DNA from: Duganella alba
GTDB lineage: Bacteria; Pseudomonadota; Gammaproteobacteria; Burkholderiales; Burkholderiaceae_D
Assembly: GCF_009674495.1 (NCBI RefSeq)
Contig: NZ_WKJN01000009.1
Span: forward strand, 62,001-126,000
Direction of reading: 5' to 3'
DNA: 64,000 bases
The notes under the pieces were generated by a model that saw nothing but the letters and a program-made list of their open reading frames with translations, was not told where the DNA came from and did not search any database. A program made the translations under genes and the position numbers. Positions 20,441-29,900 of this stretch are shown one piece after another. Position 1 is the first letter of the stretch, and each line of letters opens with the position of its first letter.

Positions 20441-20470
20441 AGGGTCTGACCCCGTACGGGGTCAGACCCT
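20441..20470. repeat. REP-like palindrome, copy 1
   Basis: A perfect 30-bp palindrome: arm AGGGTCTGACCCC, centre GTAC, then the reverse-complement arm. It lies between the convergent HemS-like and glycerophosphodiesterase genes. The same core recurs at 37643-37672, and both copies share flanking CGC(A)GCGGTGTGCGGGTT-like sequence on one side, so the repeat unit extends beyond the palindrome. It may also act as a transcription stop. Confidence 0.8.
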
Positions 20471-20536
20471 GGCCGCAGCGGTGTGCGGGTTTCAAGGGTG
20501 CCGCGCGCTTTAAGGCGAACGGCAGCGTCAACCCCG

Positions 20537-21730
20537 TCAGCCGAGGGCGGCGCGACCCAGGGCTGGGTCGTCGGTGAAGAAGCCGTCAATGCCGGTAGCC
20601 ACGTAGCGCTTGATTTCGGCGATGGAGCCAGCCTCATTGCGCGCAGCATCCCCAGCACTGTTGCGGAAATCCGCCGCCAGGAAATGATTCTCCGGACGGA
20701 AGGTCCAAGGCTCCACGCGCAGGCCAACCTTATGCGCATCTTCCACCAGCGACGACGGCGCATCCAGCGAACCATCCTTCTTCAGCGGAATGATCGAGCG
20801 CGTCGGCGGCGCCACCACATCCGCGTACTGGGCGATATCGCGCAAGCCAGCCGGCGTGCACATCTGCGCAAACGTCAGCGTGCCACCCGCCGCCGCCACA
20901 TCCATCGGACGCACATTCTCGCCGATCACCAACTGCATCAAACGCAGATTGGCGCGATGGCCCAGCTTGCCGCGCAGGTATTTCAGATTCGCCACCTCAA
21001 ACGACTGAATCTCCACCGGATTGCGACGGGTGTAGTCATGCGCGCCGAGGATCGCCAGGAAACGGTCCTCCAGCGGCAGGCCGACGCTGGCGAAATAGGT
21101 CGAATGCTTCAGCTCCGGCACGATGCCGACGATACGCCCGCGCGCCGCCGACTCGGCCGCCACGAAATCGATGATCTCTTCAAACGTCAGCACCTGGAAC
21201 ATGCCGTTGTACTGCGCGCTGCCCGGACGGAATTGCGGAATCCGTTCCACCGCGCGCAGCGTTTTCAGTTCCAGCAGCGTGAAGTCGTCGACAAACCAGC
21301 CTTCGTGCGTTTCGCCATCGATGGTCTTGCGCGTCTTGCGGCTGGCAAATTCCGGATGGCTGGCAACGTCGGTGGTCTCGCTCAAAAACGCTTCATGACG
21401 CGCGACCAGCACGCCGTCCTTGGTGCTGACCAGATCCGGCTCGACATAATCGGCGCCATCGGCGATCGCCTTGGCATACGAACCCAGCGTGTGCTCGGGA
21501 CGCAGCGCGCTGGAACCGCGGTGGCCGAAGATCAGCGGACGCGGCTGCGCCACGCCCACCGGACCGATGCCCGGCATGCCGGACAGGTCCGGCGTGGCGA
21601 ACGCGCCCGGCGTCAGCATGCTGGCCGCCTGCGCCATGCCCGGCAGCAGCAGGGCCGCGCCGGTGGCGGCCGCCGCCGTCTGGATAAAGCCGCGACGCGA
21701 GAGTCGCTTAGGCAAATAAAGTGTGGTCAT
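20537..21730 (-). CDS. Glycerophosphodiester phosphodiesterase, Tat-exported
   Basis: A 397-residue enzyme hydrolysing deacylated phospholipids to an alcohol and glycerol-3-phosphate. A twin-arginine signal is visible (LSRRGFIQTAAAATGAALLLP, RR at 12-13, split as read). The GDPD TIM barrel follows with the catalytic/metal signature FGHRGSSALRPEHT, the DYVEPDLVSTKDGVLVARH block (split Glu/Asp metal ligands) and a terminal GIDGFFTDDP. The ATG overlaps the stop of the upstream TonB receptor (TGATG at 21732-21728), so the pair is one operon: uptake across the outer membrane, then periplasmic hydrolysis (inference). Confidence 0.93.
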   Translation of the reverse strand: MTTLYLPKRLSRRGFIQTAAAATGAALLLPGMAQAASMLTPGAFATPDLSGMPGIGPVGVAQPRPLIFGHRGSSALRPEHTLGSYAKAIADGADYVEPDLVSTKDGVLVARHEAFLSETTDVASHPEFASRKTRKTIDGETHEGWFVDDFTLLELKTLRAVERIPQFRPGSAQYNGMFQVLTFEEIIDFVAAESAARGRIVGIVPELKHSTYFASVGLPLEDRFLAILGAHDYTRRNPVEIQSFEVANLKYLRGKLGHRANLRLMQLVIGENVRPMDVAAAGGTLTFAQMCTPAGLRDIAQYADVVAPPTRSIIPLKKDGSLDAPSSLVEDAHKVGLRVEPWTFRPENHFLAADFRNSAGDAARNEAGSIAEIKRYVATGIDGFFTDDPALGRAALG

Positions 21731-24120
21731 CAGAAGTCCGCCATCAAAGTCAGGAAGCCCTGACGAGGTGCAATTGGGAAGGTATTGTACGTGCCGCTGG
21801 CCGCGCCGACCACCACGTTCAGATCACCCTCGCGATTGGCCAGGTTGGTCACGTTCAGACGATAGCGCGCATTCTTGACCCAGCCGCCGTTCAGGAACGG
21901 CAGCTTGCCCGATACGGCCAGGCTCATCAGGAAGTAATTGCTGACCGACAGATCGTTGGTGTAGGTCGCGTAGCGCTTGCCGACGTAGTCGCCGATCAGC
22001 TGGAACTCGGTGTCGGCCACGTTCAGCGTGGCGACGGTCTTGTTCATCCACTCCGGGCTGCCTGGCACTTTTTTGCCGGCGGTCAGCACGGTGTCCTTGC
22101 CGTTCAGGTAGTTGTCATCGTACTTCGACTGGTTGTACGACAGCGCGTTGTACAGCGAGAAGGTGCGGCCGAAGTGCGCCGTGGCCGACAGGTCGACGCC
22201 GTTGGTCTTGACGCTGCCGACGTTGGTCAGCACCGCCAGGTTGCCGCCGATGATGGACGAGATCACCGAGGTCGGGCTGATTTGCAGCAGGCGGTCCTTG
22301 AAGTCGACGTGGTAGACGTTGATCTGGCCATCGATCGCGCTCAACGCGCCCCAGTTCAGCTGGTGGCTGCTGCGCAGGCCGGCTTCGTAGGTGATCGAGG
22401 TTTCAGGCTTGGCGGTGGTCTTGAACAGGTCGAACGCGGCCTGGCTCGACAGGCTCCATGGCGAAGCGCCGCCGCCGCCGTAGGTGACGAACTGGCGCAT
22501 GTTCTTCTGCACGTTGAAGAAGGCCTGGTCTTGTGGCGTGATGTCCCAGCGGCCGCCGATCTGCGGCAGGAACCATTTCTTGGTGTCGATATTACCGACC
22601 GGCAGTGCGGTCGAGCCGGCGATGGCGCCGTTCTTCGGCTGTACCGGGAACTGGCCGTCGGCAAATTGCAGGCTCGACTTGAAGCCGGCTTGCAGCGACA
22701 GGTCAGGGCGCACACGCCATTCATCCTGCAGGCTCAGCTGGGCGACCTTGTTGTCGATCTCGCTGCCGTACTGGGTGATCAGCGGATTGCTTGGACGGTC
22801 GTATGGCGAGCTTGGATTGTTGACGTCCAGCGCGTACCAGCGGCGGTAAGCCGACGAGCGGTTATGTTCCAGCCACAGGCCGGCTTGCAGGTTGTGGTTG
22901 CCGATTTCGGTCTTGAAGTTCGACAGCCAGCCGTTGCGGTTGATCGTGTATTCGGTGGTGCGGGTGGCGTAGCCGGAGTTGCCGAACACCTGCTTCAGAT
23001 TCTGACCAGGGAAGTAGACGGCGAACAGCGCCGGCAGGCCTGCCACGCCGATCGGACCGGCCACCACGCCGACGCCGTCGTCGTTGTGGTAGTAGATCTG
23101 GTTCGACCAGGTGGTGGTGTCGTTGATGTTCCAGTCGTACTTGGCGTAGGTCAGGTAGTCGGTACGCTGCGCATCGCTGTAGTAGTTGCGGTAATTGTTG
23201 CCGTCGGCCGCAGGCGTGCCGCCGGTGGCCGACAGGTAGCCCACCGCCTGCTGGAAGTTCGGGTACATGAACGGACGGGTGTACGGCTGGTATTTCTCGG
23301 TGGCCGAGCGCACGGTGCTGTCTTCGTTCGGTTCGATCTTGTCCGAGTACGCGAAGTACAGGGTCAGCTTGCCATTGTTGCCGTTGTTGATGAACTTGGC
23401 GTTGACCTGGTCGCCGCCCTGGCGGCCGTTGAAGTCCCAGGCTTTCTGCTCGTGGTGCACGGCCGAGATGTAGGCGCTGTTGCCATCGCCGAAGTTGCCG
23501 GTATCGTAGCGCACGAAGGTGCGCGAAGTCTTGTAGCTGCCCACGGTCTGCTGCACGGCGACGTTCTGGTTGGCCAGCGGGTTGCTGGAGAAGGTCTCGA
23601 TGGTGCCGCCCAGGTTGCTGGTCGAGGCGGTCGACAGGTCGCCGGCGCCCGACGACAGGATCACGCTGCCGACGTTTTCGCTGGTGATGGCGCGTTGTGG
23701 CGACAGGCCGTTGTAGTTGCCGTACTGCTGGTCGCCCAGCGGCACGCCGTCCAGCGTGTAGCCCAGCTGCGAGCCGCTGAAGCCGTGGATGAACAGCGAC
23801 AGATTCTGTTCGTTGTTGCCCCATGGGTCGGCGGTCTGGAAGCTGACGCCTGGCAGGGTTTGCAGCGCTTTTAACGGGTTGATACCCGGCAGCATTTTTT
23901 GCATATCGTTCTTGCCCAGTTCCACCGACGAGCGCGATTTGCGGGTCGCTACTTCCACCGTGGCGATCGGTCCGGCTGCGGCAGCCTCGGCTTCCGTAGC
24001 GGTTTCGACGGCGGCTGGCGTGTCGGTCATGTCGGCGACAGCGGCGGCAACGTTGGCGGCCATGGCCAGCATCGGGAAGCTCAGCGCGGCGAAGCACACT
24101 GCGGATAATTTCTTGTTCAT
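21730..24120 (-). CDS. TonB-dependent receptor, probable glycerophosphodiester/phosphorus-source uptake
   Basis: A 796-residue outer-membrane receptor. Signal MNKKLSAVCFAALSFPMLAMA; a low-complexity Ala/Thr linker to about residue 48; TonB-box-like ATVEVATRKSRSSVELG; a plug with LQTLPGVSFQTADPWG and LFIHGFSGSQLGYTLDGVPLG; then a 22-strand-type barrel ending LTLMADF. Substrate is not evident from the barrel. Tight coupling to an exported glycerophosphodiesterase suggests a phosphorus- or lipid-derived ligand. AAGG lies just upstream of the start on the minus strand; it diverges from the lipoprotein gene at 24240. Confidence 0.9.
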   Translation of the reverse strand: MNKKLSAVCFAALSFPMLAMAANVAAAVADMTDTPAAVETATEAEAAAAGPIATVEVATRKSRSSVELGKNDMQKMLPGINPLKALQTLPGVSFQTADPWGNNEQNLSLFIHGFSGSQLGYTLDGVPLGDQQYGNYNGLSPQRAITSENVGSVILSSGAGDLSTASTSNLGGTIETFSSNPLANQNVAVQQTVGSYKTSRTFVRYDTGNFGDGNSAYISAVHHEQKAWDFNGRQGGDQVNAKFINNGNNGKLTLYFAYSDKIEPNEDSTVRSATEKYQPYTRPFMYPNFQQAVGYLSATGGTPAADGNNYRNYYSDAQRTDYLTYAKYDWNINDTTTWSNQIYYHNDDGVGVVAGPIGVAGLPALFAVYFPGQNLKQVFGNSGYATRTTEYTINRNGWLSNFKTEIGNHNLQAGLWLEHNRSSAYRRWYALDVNNPSSPYDRPSNPLITQYGSEIDNKVAQLSLQDEWRVRPDLSLQAGFKSSLQFADGQFPVQPKNGAIAGSTALPVGNIDTKKWFLPQIGGRWDITPQDQAFFNVQKNMRQFVTYGGGGASPWSLSSQAAFDLFKTTAKPETSITYEAGLRSSHQLNWGALSAIDGQINVYHVDFKDRLLQISPTSVISSIIGGNLAVLTNVGSVKTNGVDLSATAHFGRTFSLYNALSYNQSKYDDNYLNGKDTVLTAGKKVPGSPEWMNKTVATLNVADTEFQLIGDYVGKRYATYTNDLSVSNYFLMSLAVSGKLPFLNGGWVKNARYRLNVTNLANREGDLNVVVGAASGTYNTFPIAPRQGFLTLMADF

Positions 24121-24239
24121 GTTTACCTTGGATACAAGTTGGAAGGAATTGCAACGCTGCGGAATGATAGGGACTGAGTGTTACCGGATGATGACGATGC
24201 TGGGGTACACTGCTGTCTGGAAATAACATGGGAGTTGCG

Positions 24240-24545
24240 ATGCGCAGAATTTTGTTGCTGGCGATAGCATTGACCGGCTGTTCGATCGACCAATCGCGGT
24301 TGGGGAACTTCGTCAACCAGACCGTGCAGCCCGGTATGCCGATGGAGCAGGCGCTGGTGCGCATGCAGGCCGAAGGCTTTTATTGCAACGCCGGCAGCGG
24401 CGCCGATGCGGTCATTGCCTGCACGCGCACGTACACGCGGCTGGTGCAGAAGAATTGCGTCGAACGTGTCGACCTGGTGCGCAGCGCCACCGCGGCCAAG
24501 ACCCTTGGCGCCATCGATGTGCTGGAAGTGAAGTGTCCCAAATAA
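24240..24545 (+). CDS. Small lipoprotein of unknown function
   Basis: A 101-residue protein with a lipoprotein signal whose lipobox is ALTGC, followed by a compact domain with paired cysteines (YCNAG, IACTR, KNCVE, VKCPK). The ATG at 24240 is preferred over 24228 because GGGAG at 24230-24234 is an ideal ribosome site. I do not recognise a family. The stop overlaps the next start (TAATG at 24543-24547), coupling it to a BASS-type transporter. The four cysteines after the lipobox may form two disulfides. Confidence 0.75.
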   Translation: MRRILLLAIALTGCSIDQSRLGNFVNQTVQPGMPMEQALVRMQAEGFYCNAGSGADAVIACTRTYTRLVQKNCVERVDLVRSATAAKTLGAIDVLEVKCPK

Positions 24546-25510
24546 TGAAGCGTCCCCGTTTTTTGCCTGATAACTTCACGCTGGCGATGATCGTCACGGT
24601 GATCGCCGCCAGCTTCTTTCCATGCCACGGCGAAGGCGCCGTCATCTTCAACAACGTGACCCACGTCGCGGTGTCGCTGCTGTTCTTCCTGCACGGCGCC
24701 AAGCTGTCGCGCGAGGCGGTGGTGGCCGGCATCACGCACTGGCGCTTGCACTTGCTGGTGCTGTTGTGCACCTTCGCCTTGTTCCCGCTGCTGGGCCTGA
24801 TCCTGAAGCCGGTGCTGACGCCGCTGGTGACGCCGGACCTGTACCTGGGTATTCTGTTCCTGTGCATGCTGCCGTCCACCGTGCAGTCGTCGATCGCCTT
24901 CACGGCGGCGGCGCGCGGCAATGTGCCGGCGGCGATTTGCAGCGCCTCGGCTTCGAATTTGCTGGGGATATTTTTAACGCCGGTGCTGGTCGGTTTGCTG
25001 ACCTCGGCGCAGATGCAGGGCGGCTCGCCGCTGGAGTCGGCCTTGCAGATCGCGCTGCAACTGCTGCTGCCGTTCATCGCCGGCCAGGTGGCGCGGCGCT
25101 GGATCGGTGGCTGGGTCGAGCGCAACAAGGCGCTGACGCGGCTGGTCGATCAGGGGTCGATTCTGCTGGTGGTGTACACCGCGTTTAGTGAAGCGGTGGG
25201 GCAGGGGCTGTGGCACGAGGTGTCGTGGGCGACCTTGGCCGGCCTGATGGTGATCAATGCGCTGCTGCTGGGACTGGTGATGGGGATCAGCGCGTTTGCC
25301 GCGCGCCGTCTCGGCTTCAATCGCGAGGACCGGATTGCGATTGTGTTCTGCGGTTCGAAGAAGAGCCTGGCCAGCGGCGTGCCGATGGCCAAGGTGCTGT
25401 TCGCGGGCGGCGCGCTGGGCGCCGTGGTGCTGCCGCTGATGCTGTTCCACCAGCTGCAGCTGATGGTCTGCGCCGTGCTGGCGCAGCGCTACGCGAAAGA
25501 AGCGGATTAA
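24545..25510 (+). CDS. Bile acid:sodium symporter (BASS) family, YfeH-like transporter
   Basis: A 321-residue inner-membrane protein with about ten transmembrane helices. It shows the SBF-like pattern: an NNVTHVAVSLLFFLHGAKLS entry segment, a central MLPSTVQSSIAFTAAARGN crossover motif, ASNLLGIFLTP, and FCGSKKSLASGVPMA near the end. YfeH-type members transport unknown organic anions, probably with sodium. The start overlaps the stop of the lipoprotein gene. A hairpin repeat follows the stop. Confidence 0.92.
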   Translation: MKRPRFLPDNFTLAMIVTVIAASFFPCHGEGAVIFNNVTHVAVSLLFFLHGAKLSREAVVAGITHWRLHLLVLLCTFALFPLLGLILKPVLTPLVTPDLYLGILFLCMLPSTVQSSIAFTAAARGNVPAAICSASASNLLGIFLTPVLVGLLTSAQMQGGSPLESALQIALQLLLPFIAGQVARRWIGGWVERNKALTRLVDQGSILLVVYTAFSEAVGQGLWHEVSWATLAGLMVINALLLGLVMGISAFAARRLGFNREDRIAIVFCGSKKSLASGVPMAKVLFAGGALGAVVLPLMLFHQLQLMVCAVLAQRYAKEAD

Positions 25511-25516
25511 ATGAGG

Positions 25517-25534
25517 TTCCCGCGCAGGCGGGAA
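25517..25534. repeat. Short REP-like hairpin
   Basis: TTCCCGC / GCGGGAA stem with GCAG loop, in the 31-bp gap between convergent genes. The sequence type (TTCCCGCnnnnGCGGGAATCC) is a widespread intergenic palindrome in proteobacteria; only one copy was noticed here. It may serve as a bidirectional 3'-end structure. Confidence 0.5.
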
Positions 25535-25541
25535 TCCATGC

Positions 25542-26501
25542 TTAGTGTTTGACTTCGCCGGCCGGGATCAACGTCTCAACCGGCGCGTCGCTGGTGAACA
25601 GCTGCGCCACGTCGACCTTGTCGTACTCATAGTGCTGGCCGCAGAAATCGCAGTTCACCGCCACCGTGCCCAACTCGGCAACCACGCTCTCCACTTCCTC
25701 GCGGCCCAGCATCTTCAGCATATTGCCGACCTTCTCGCGTGTGCAGCTGCAATGGAATTGCGGATGCTGCGGATCGAACACGCGGATCGTCTCTTCCCAG
25801 AACAAGCGCTGCATCAGCACATCGATGCCGGTCTCCAGCAGCTCCTGCTCCTTCAGCGTCGACCCCAGGATCACCGCGCGGTTCCAGGTTTCCAGCGCCT
25901 CTTCTTCCGTCAGCGGCGTCGCCTCGGTCTTGCCGCCGTGGTAAGGCAGCTTTTGCAGCAGCAGGCCGCGCGAAACATTGTCGTCCGCCGCCAGCCACAG
26001 CTTGGTGTCCAGCTGTTCCGAACGCAGCATGTAGTTTTCGATGACGGTGGCGACATCATCGCCGTCCAGCGGCACGATACCCTGGTACGGCTGCTGGCCC
26101 GGCATCTTGTCGGCCGGATCGAGCGTGATGACGAAGCGGCCCTTGCCGGTCGCGTTCAGCAGCGTGGTCAGCGTGGCGTCGTCGGCCACGGCGGCGCCGG
26201 CCACCAGCTTGGCGGTGGCGCGCAGGCGCAGTTCGGCGTCGCACTCGACCACCAGCAGGCTCACCGGACCGTCGCCATGGATTTGCATGATGATGGAACC
26301 GTTGAACTTCAGGTTGGCCGACAGCAGCGCGGCGGCGGCCGTCATCTGGCCCAGCAGCTTCTTGACCGGCGTCGGGTATTCATGACGCAGCAGCACCTCG
26401 CGCCAGGTGGTGGAGATGTCGATCAGCTCGCCGCGCACGGCAGCGTTATCGAAGATGAATTTCTGCAGGGTGTCCTGGGCAGTGATGGGGGTGGTGCTCA
26501 T
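25542..26501 (-). CDS. hslO: Hsp33 redox-regulated chaperone
   Basis: A 319-residue cytoplasmic holdase activated by oxidative unfolding. The N-terminal globular domain (FIFDNAAVRGELIDISTTW, GQMTAAAALLSANLKFNGSI) is followed by a linker and the C-terminal zinc switch with C251, C253 (CSC), C284 and C287 (CDFC), all four ligands intact. The start is placed at MSTTPITAQD, 4 bp after the stop of the upstream gamma-carbonic anhydrase gene; an in-frame extension to 26555 only covers that gene's coding region. Confidence 0.96.
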   Translation of the reverse strand: MSTTPITAQDTLQKFIFDNAAVRGELIDISTTWREVLLRHEYPTPVKKLLGQMTAAAALLSANLKFNGSIIMQIHGDGPVSLLVVECDAELRLRATAKLVAGAAVADDATLTTLLNATGKGRFVITLDPADKMPGQQPYQGIVPLDGDDVATVIENYMLRSEQLDTKLWLAADDNVSRGLLLQKLPYHGGKTEATPLTEEEALETWNRAVILGSTLKEQELLETGIDVLMQRLFWEETIRVFDPQHPQFHCSCTREKVGNMLKMLGREEVESVVAELGTVAVNCDFCGQHYEYDKVDVAQLFTSDAPVETLIPAGEVKH

Positions 26502-26505
26502 TTTT

Positions 26506-27030
26506 TTATCCGATCTTTTTGAGTTGCGTCTTGAACAGTTGAGCGCGTTTGACATAGCTGTCGGCGCTGCCTTGCAGGGCGGCCACTTCCTCCGGCGTCA
26601 GCGGGCGCGCCACCTTGGCCGGCGCGCCGATGATCAGCGAGTGGTCGGGGAAGCTCTTGCCTTCCGTGACCAGCGCGCCGGCGCCGACCAGGCAGCCATT
26701 GCCGATCTTGGCGCCATTGAGGATCACCGCCTGGATGCCGACCAGCGAGCCGTCGCCAATGGTGCAGCCGTGCAGCATGGCCTGGTGGCCGATGGTGACG
26801 TTGCGACCCACCGTCAGCGGGTAGCCGATGTCGGTGTGCATCACCGTGCCTTCCTGCACGTTGCTGTTTTCACCGATGGTGATACGCTCGTTGTCGCCGC
26901 GTAGCGTCGCGCCGAACCACACCGAAGTGTTGTCGTGCAGGCTGACCTTGCCAATCACAGTGGCGGAATCGGCAACAAATGACGATGCAGCTATCTCGGG
27001 CGTGTGATCGCCCAGTTGATATATAGACAT
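26506..27030 (-). CDS. Gamma-carbonic anhydrase family protein (copy 2)
   Basis: A 174-residue hexapeptide-repeat beta-helix protein ([44 protein letters not shown]) with metal-ligand histidines in HTDIG and GHQAMLHGC. It resembles YrdA-type gamma-CA proteins. The operon with hslO (4-bp gap) recurs in betaproteobacteria as I recall. It shares the [15 protein letters not shown] core with the copy at 16309-16845 but diverges elsewhere, so the two are distinct paralogues. Confidence 0.92.
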   Translation of the reverse strand: MSIYQLGDHTPEIAASSFVADSATVIGKVSLHDNTSVWFGATLRGDNERITIGENSNVQEGTVMHTDIGYPLTVGRNVTIGHQAMLHGCTIGDGSLVGIQAVILNGAKIGNGCLVGAGALVTEGKSFPDHSLIIGAPAKVARPLTPEEVAALQGSADSYVKRAQLFKTQLKKIG

Positions 27031-27166
27031 TGGAAACCTGGTTGAGTGCGGTGGGATGGCGCTATTTTACGCTTGCGCAGCTGGCGAACGGTCGTGCTAT
27101 TATTTTGCTTTGCCGTTGGCGAGCTTCCGATATGGCGCCAGCCCTCCTATTTTCAAGGCATATGAA

Positions 27167-28054
27167 ATGAGCAACCACCGTCCCTCCCGTTCCGAGTTCC
27201 TGACCATTCGCGGCCTGCGCTGCCACGTGCGCCACTGGGGCAGGGAGGGCGCGCCCAAGCTGTTCATGATGCACGGCTGGATGGACGTCGGCGCCTCGTT
27301 CCAGTTCGTGGTCGATGAACTGCAGGGTGACTGGCACGTCATCGCCCCGGACTGGCGCGGTTTCGGCCTGTCGCAGCGCAACGGCCTGGACACCTACTGG
27401 TTCCCGGACTACCTGGCCGACCTGGACGCCATCCTGCGCCATTACTCGCCGGACCAGGCGGTTTATCTGCTGGGCCACAGCATGGGCGGCAACATCGTCG
27501 GCCTGTACGCCGGCGCGCGGCCGGAGCGCATCCGCAAGCTGATCAACCTGGAAGGCGCCGGTCTGAAGGGCGCCAAACCGGAGCAGGCGCCGGGCCGCTA
27601 CGCCAAGTGGCTGGACGGCCTGCTGGAAAAACCGGACATGCGCACCTATCCGACCCAGGCCGCCGTCGCCGCGCGCCTGCAAAAGACCAATCCGCGCCTG
27701 TCGAACGAGCGCGCCGCTTTCCTGGCGCAGCACTGGTCGGCGCAGAACGATGCGGGCGAGTGGGAAATCCTCGGCGATCCGGTGCACAAGCAGGCCGGTC
27801 CGCTGCCGTATCACGTCGATGACGTCATGGCCTGCTGGCAGGCGATCACGGCGCCGGTGCTGTGGGTGGAAGCCGACCAGACCAATATGTGGGACTGGAT
27901 GGGCGCGAAGCCGGCCGGGCGCGTGGAACTGGAGCGCCGCCTGGGTCATCTGCGCGACGTTACCAGCAAGATGGTCTACGATGCGGGCCATATGCTGCAC
28001 CATGATCAGCCTCAAGCGCTAGCGGAAATGATAGAGGAATTCCTCGCCGGCTAA
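27167..28054 (+). CDS. Alpha/beta hydrolase
   Basis: A 295-residue hydrolase. Oxyanion segment MMHGWMDVGAS, nucleophile elbow GHSMGGN with S105, a helical cap, acid VLWVEADQTN and catalytic His in YDAGHMLHHDQP. It belongs to the broad epoxide hydrolase/haloalkane dehalogenase/esterase group; substrate cannot be assigned. The start at 27167 (MSNHRPSR) was chosen because longer forms run through AT-rich, non-conserved leader sequence. Confidence 0.9.
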   Translation: MSNHRPSRSEFLTIRGLRCHVRHWGREGAPKLFMMHGWMDVGASFQFVVDELQGDWHVIAPDWRGFGLSQRNGLDTYWFPDYLADLDAILRHYSPDQAVYLLGHSMGGNIVGLYAGARPERIRKLINLEGAGLKGAKPEQAPGRYAKWLDGLLEKPDMRTYPTQAAVAARLQKTNPRLSNERAAFLAQHWSAQNDAGEWEILGDPVHKQAGPLPYHVDDVMACWQAITAPVLWVEADQTNMWDWMGAKPAGRVELERRLGHLRDVTSKMVYDAGHMLHHDQPQALAEMIEEFLAG

Positions 28055-28072
28055 CGATGTACAATGCCTGTT

Positions 28073-28903
28073 ATGAAAGTTGACCTGCATTGTCATTCCA
28101 ACGTCTCCGATGGCGTACTGGCGCCGGCTGCCGTGGCGGAAACCGCGCGCAAGGCCGGCGTCGACGTCTGGGCGCTGACCGACCACGATGAAGTGAGCGG
28201 CATTCCCGCCGCGCGCGCCGCCGCAGCCGCGCAGGGCATGCGCTTCGTCACGGGCGTCGAGATTTCCATCACCTGGGCCAATGAAACGGTGCACATCGTC
28301 GGCCTGCAAATCGACGAGAACAATCCTGCGCTGGTGGAAGGCCTGGCCTGCACCCGTTCCGGCCGCGACAACCGTGGCCGCGAGATCGCGCTTCAGCTGG
28401 AAAAGGTCGGCATCCACGGCGCCTACGAGGGCGCGCTGAAATACGTCGGCAATCCGGATCTGATGTCGCGCACGCACTTCGCGCGCTACCTGGTCGAAAT
28501 CGGCGCCTGCGCCAACACCGGCGAGGTGTTCAAGAAATTCCTGTCCGAGGGCAAGCCGGGCTACGTGCCGCATTGCTGGGCCTCGCTGGAACAGTCGGTC
28601 AACTGGATACGCAGCGCCGGCGGCATCGCCGTCATTGCCCATCCGGGCCGCTACCGCTTCAGCCAGCTGGCGCAGGGCCAGCTGTTCGAGGAATTCAAGC
28701 AACTGGGCGGCGCCGCCATCGAGGTGGTGACCGGCAGCCATACGCCGGACCAGTATCCGGAATACGCGCAGTTGGCAAACTATTACGGTTTCCTGGCTTC
28801 GCGCGGCACCGACTTCCATGCGCCGGGCGAGTCCCGCGTCGACTTCGCGGCGCTGCCGCCGCTGCCCGCCAACGTCACACCGGTCTGGCACGACTGGTTC
28901 TAA
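28073..28903 (+). CDS. PHP-domain phosphoesterase, RnaAM/YciV-like 3',5'-nucleoside bisphosphate phosphatase
   Basis: A 276-residue metalloenzyme. PHP motifs in order: VDLHCHSNVSDG, TDHDEVSG, VEISITW, the RTHFARYLV region, IAHPGRYRF, and GTDFHAPGE near the end. Homologues act on 3',5'-nucleoside bisphosphates and as a 5'-3' exoribonuclease trimming 5S/23S rRNA. The start at 28073 (MKVDLHCH) is favoured over 28064, which lies inside a TACAAT -10-like element. It heads a conserved betaproteobacterial block with yciO-like, site-2 protease, trpS, dapA and bamC genes, here interrupted by htpX. Confidence 0.93.
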   Translation: MKVDLHCHSNVSDGVLAPAAVAETARKAGVDVWALTDHDEVSGIPAARAAAAAQGMRFVTGVEISITWANETVHIVGLQIDENNPALVEGLACTRSGRDNRGREIALQLEKVGIHGAYEGALKYVGNPDLMSRTHFARYLVEIGACANTGEVFKKFLSEGKPGYVPHCWASLEQSVNWIRSAGGIAVIAHPGRYRFSQLAQGQLFEEFKQLGGAAIEVVTGSHTPDQYPEYAQLANYYGFLASRGTDFHAPGESRVDFAALPPLPANVTPVWHDWF

Positions 28904-29021
28904 GCTGCGGTGAAATCGCTGCAAGATTACCGGCGGCATCAGGCCGCCCGGCTCTTGATTTTGCGCCTGCCCGGTCTTACCTTATTATTTCGGCAAACTG
29001 TCCGTCCCGGAGATTCTTGAT

Positions 29022-29897
29022 ATGAAACGCATCGTCCTGTTTATCGCTACCAACCTCGCTGTGATGGTGGTGTTGTCCATCGTCCTGTCGCTGCTGGGTA
29101 TCGGCCGTCCGGGCTCGGGCAGCACGCTGCAACTGGGCAGCCTGCTGGCGTTTTCGCTGGTGGTCGGCTTTACCGGCGCGATTTTCTCGCTGCTGATCTC
29201 CAAGCCGATGGCCAAGTGGTCGACCGGCGCGCGCGTGATCGCCAATCCGTCCAATTCCACCGAGCTGTGGCTGGTGAACACGGTCCGGGCGCTGGCCGAG
29301 CGCGCCGGCATCGGCATGCCGGAAGTGGCGGTCTACGAAGGCGAGGCGAATGCCTTCGCCACCGGCGCGTTCAAGAACTCGGCGCTGGTGGCCGTGTCGA
29401 CCGGTTTGCTGGAAAGCATGAACCGCGATGAAGTGGAAGCCGTGCTGGGCCACGAGGTGGCGCACATCGCCAACGGCGACATGGTGACCATGACCCTGAT
29501 CCAGGGCGTCACCAACACCTTCGTGGTGTTCTTGGCGCGTATCGTCGGTTTCTTTGTCGACAGCATGTTGAACAAGAATGAAGAGCGGCGCGGCCCCGGC
29601 ATCGGCTACATGATTACCGTGTTTGTCTGCGAAATCGTGTTCGGCCTGCTGGCCTCGCTGATCGTGGCCTGGTTCTCGCGCCGGCGCGAATTCCGCGCCG
29701 ACGCCGGTTCCGCCAGGCTGCTGGGCAGCACCGTGCCGATGCAGCACGCGCTGGCGCGCCTGAACGGCATGGAGCCGGGCGCGTTGCCGCAGTCGTTCGC
29801 GGCCTCCGGCATCACCAACGGCGGCGGCTGGGGCGCGCTGTTCTCGACCCACCCGCCGTTCGAACAGCGCATCGCCGCGCTGCGTGCCGTACAATAA
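29022..29897 (+). CDS. htpX: Membrane protease HtpX
   Basis: A 291-residue M48 zinc metalloprotease of the inner membrane that degrades misfolded membrane proteins. N-terminal TM helices at about 4-26 and 38-60; zinc site HEVAH (H144, E145, H148) with the third ligand E223 in [11 protein letters not shown]; two further hydrophobic segments at about 160-180 and 196-217. Length fits the family. It lies between the PHP gene and the YciO-like gene, with only 3 bp to the latter. The 118-bp upstream gap contains CTTGATT, suggestive of a heat-shock -35, but I could not find a convincing partner -10. Confidence 0.95.
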   Translation: MKRIVLFIATNLAVMVVLSIVLSLLGIGRPGSGSTLQLGSLLAFSLVVGFTGAIFSLLISKPMAKWSTGARVIANPSNSTELWLVNTVRALAERAGIGMPEVAVYEGEANAFATGAFKNSALVAVSTGLLESMNRDEVEAVLGHEVAHIANGDMVTMTLIQGVTNTFVVFLARIVGFFVDSMLNKNEERRGPGIGYMITVFVCEIVFGLLASLIVAWFSRRREFRADAGSARLLGSTVPMQHALARLNGMEPGALPQSFAASGITNGGGWGALFSTHPPFEQRIAALRAVQ

Positions 29898-29900
29898 CGC

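Noticed and set aside
24150..24210. Weak Pho-box-like sequence upstream of the TonB/GDPD operon
   Set aside because: Only about 9 of 14 conserved positions match; not above chance.
28904..29021. Heat-shock (sigma-32) promoter for htpX
   Set aside because: A CTTGATT element is present but no CCCCAT-type -10 at a suitable distance could be found.
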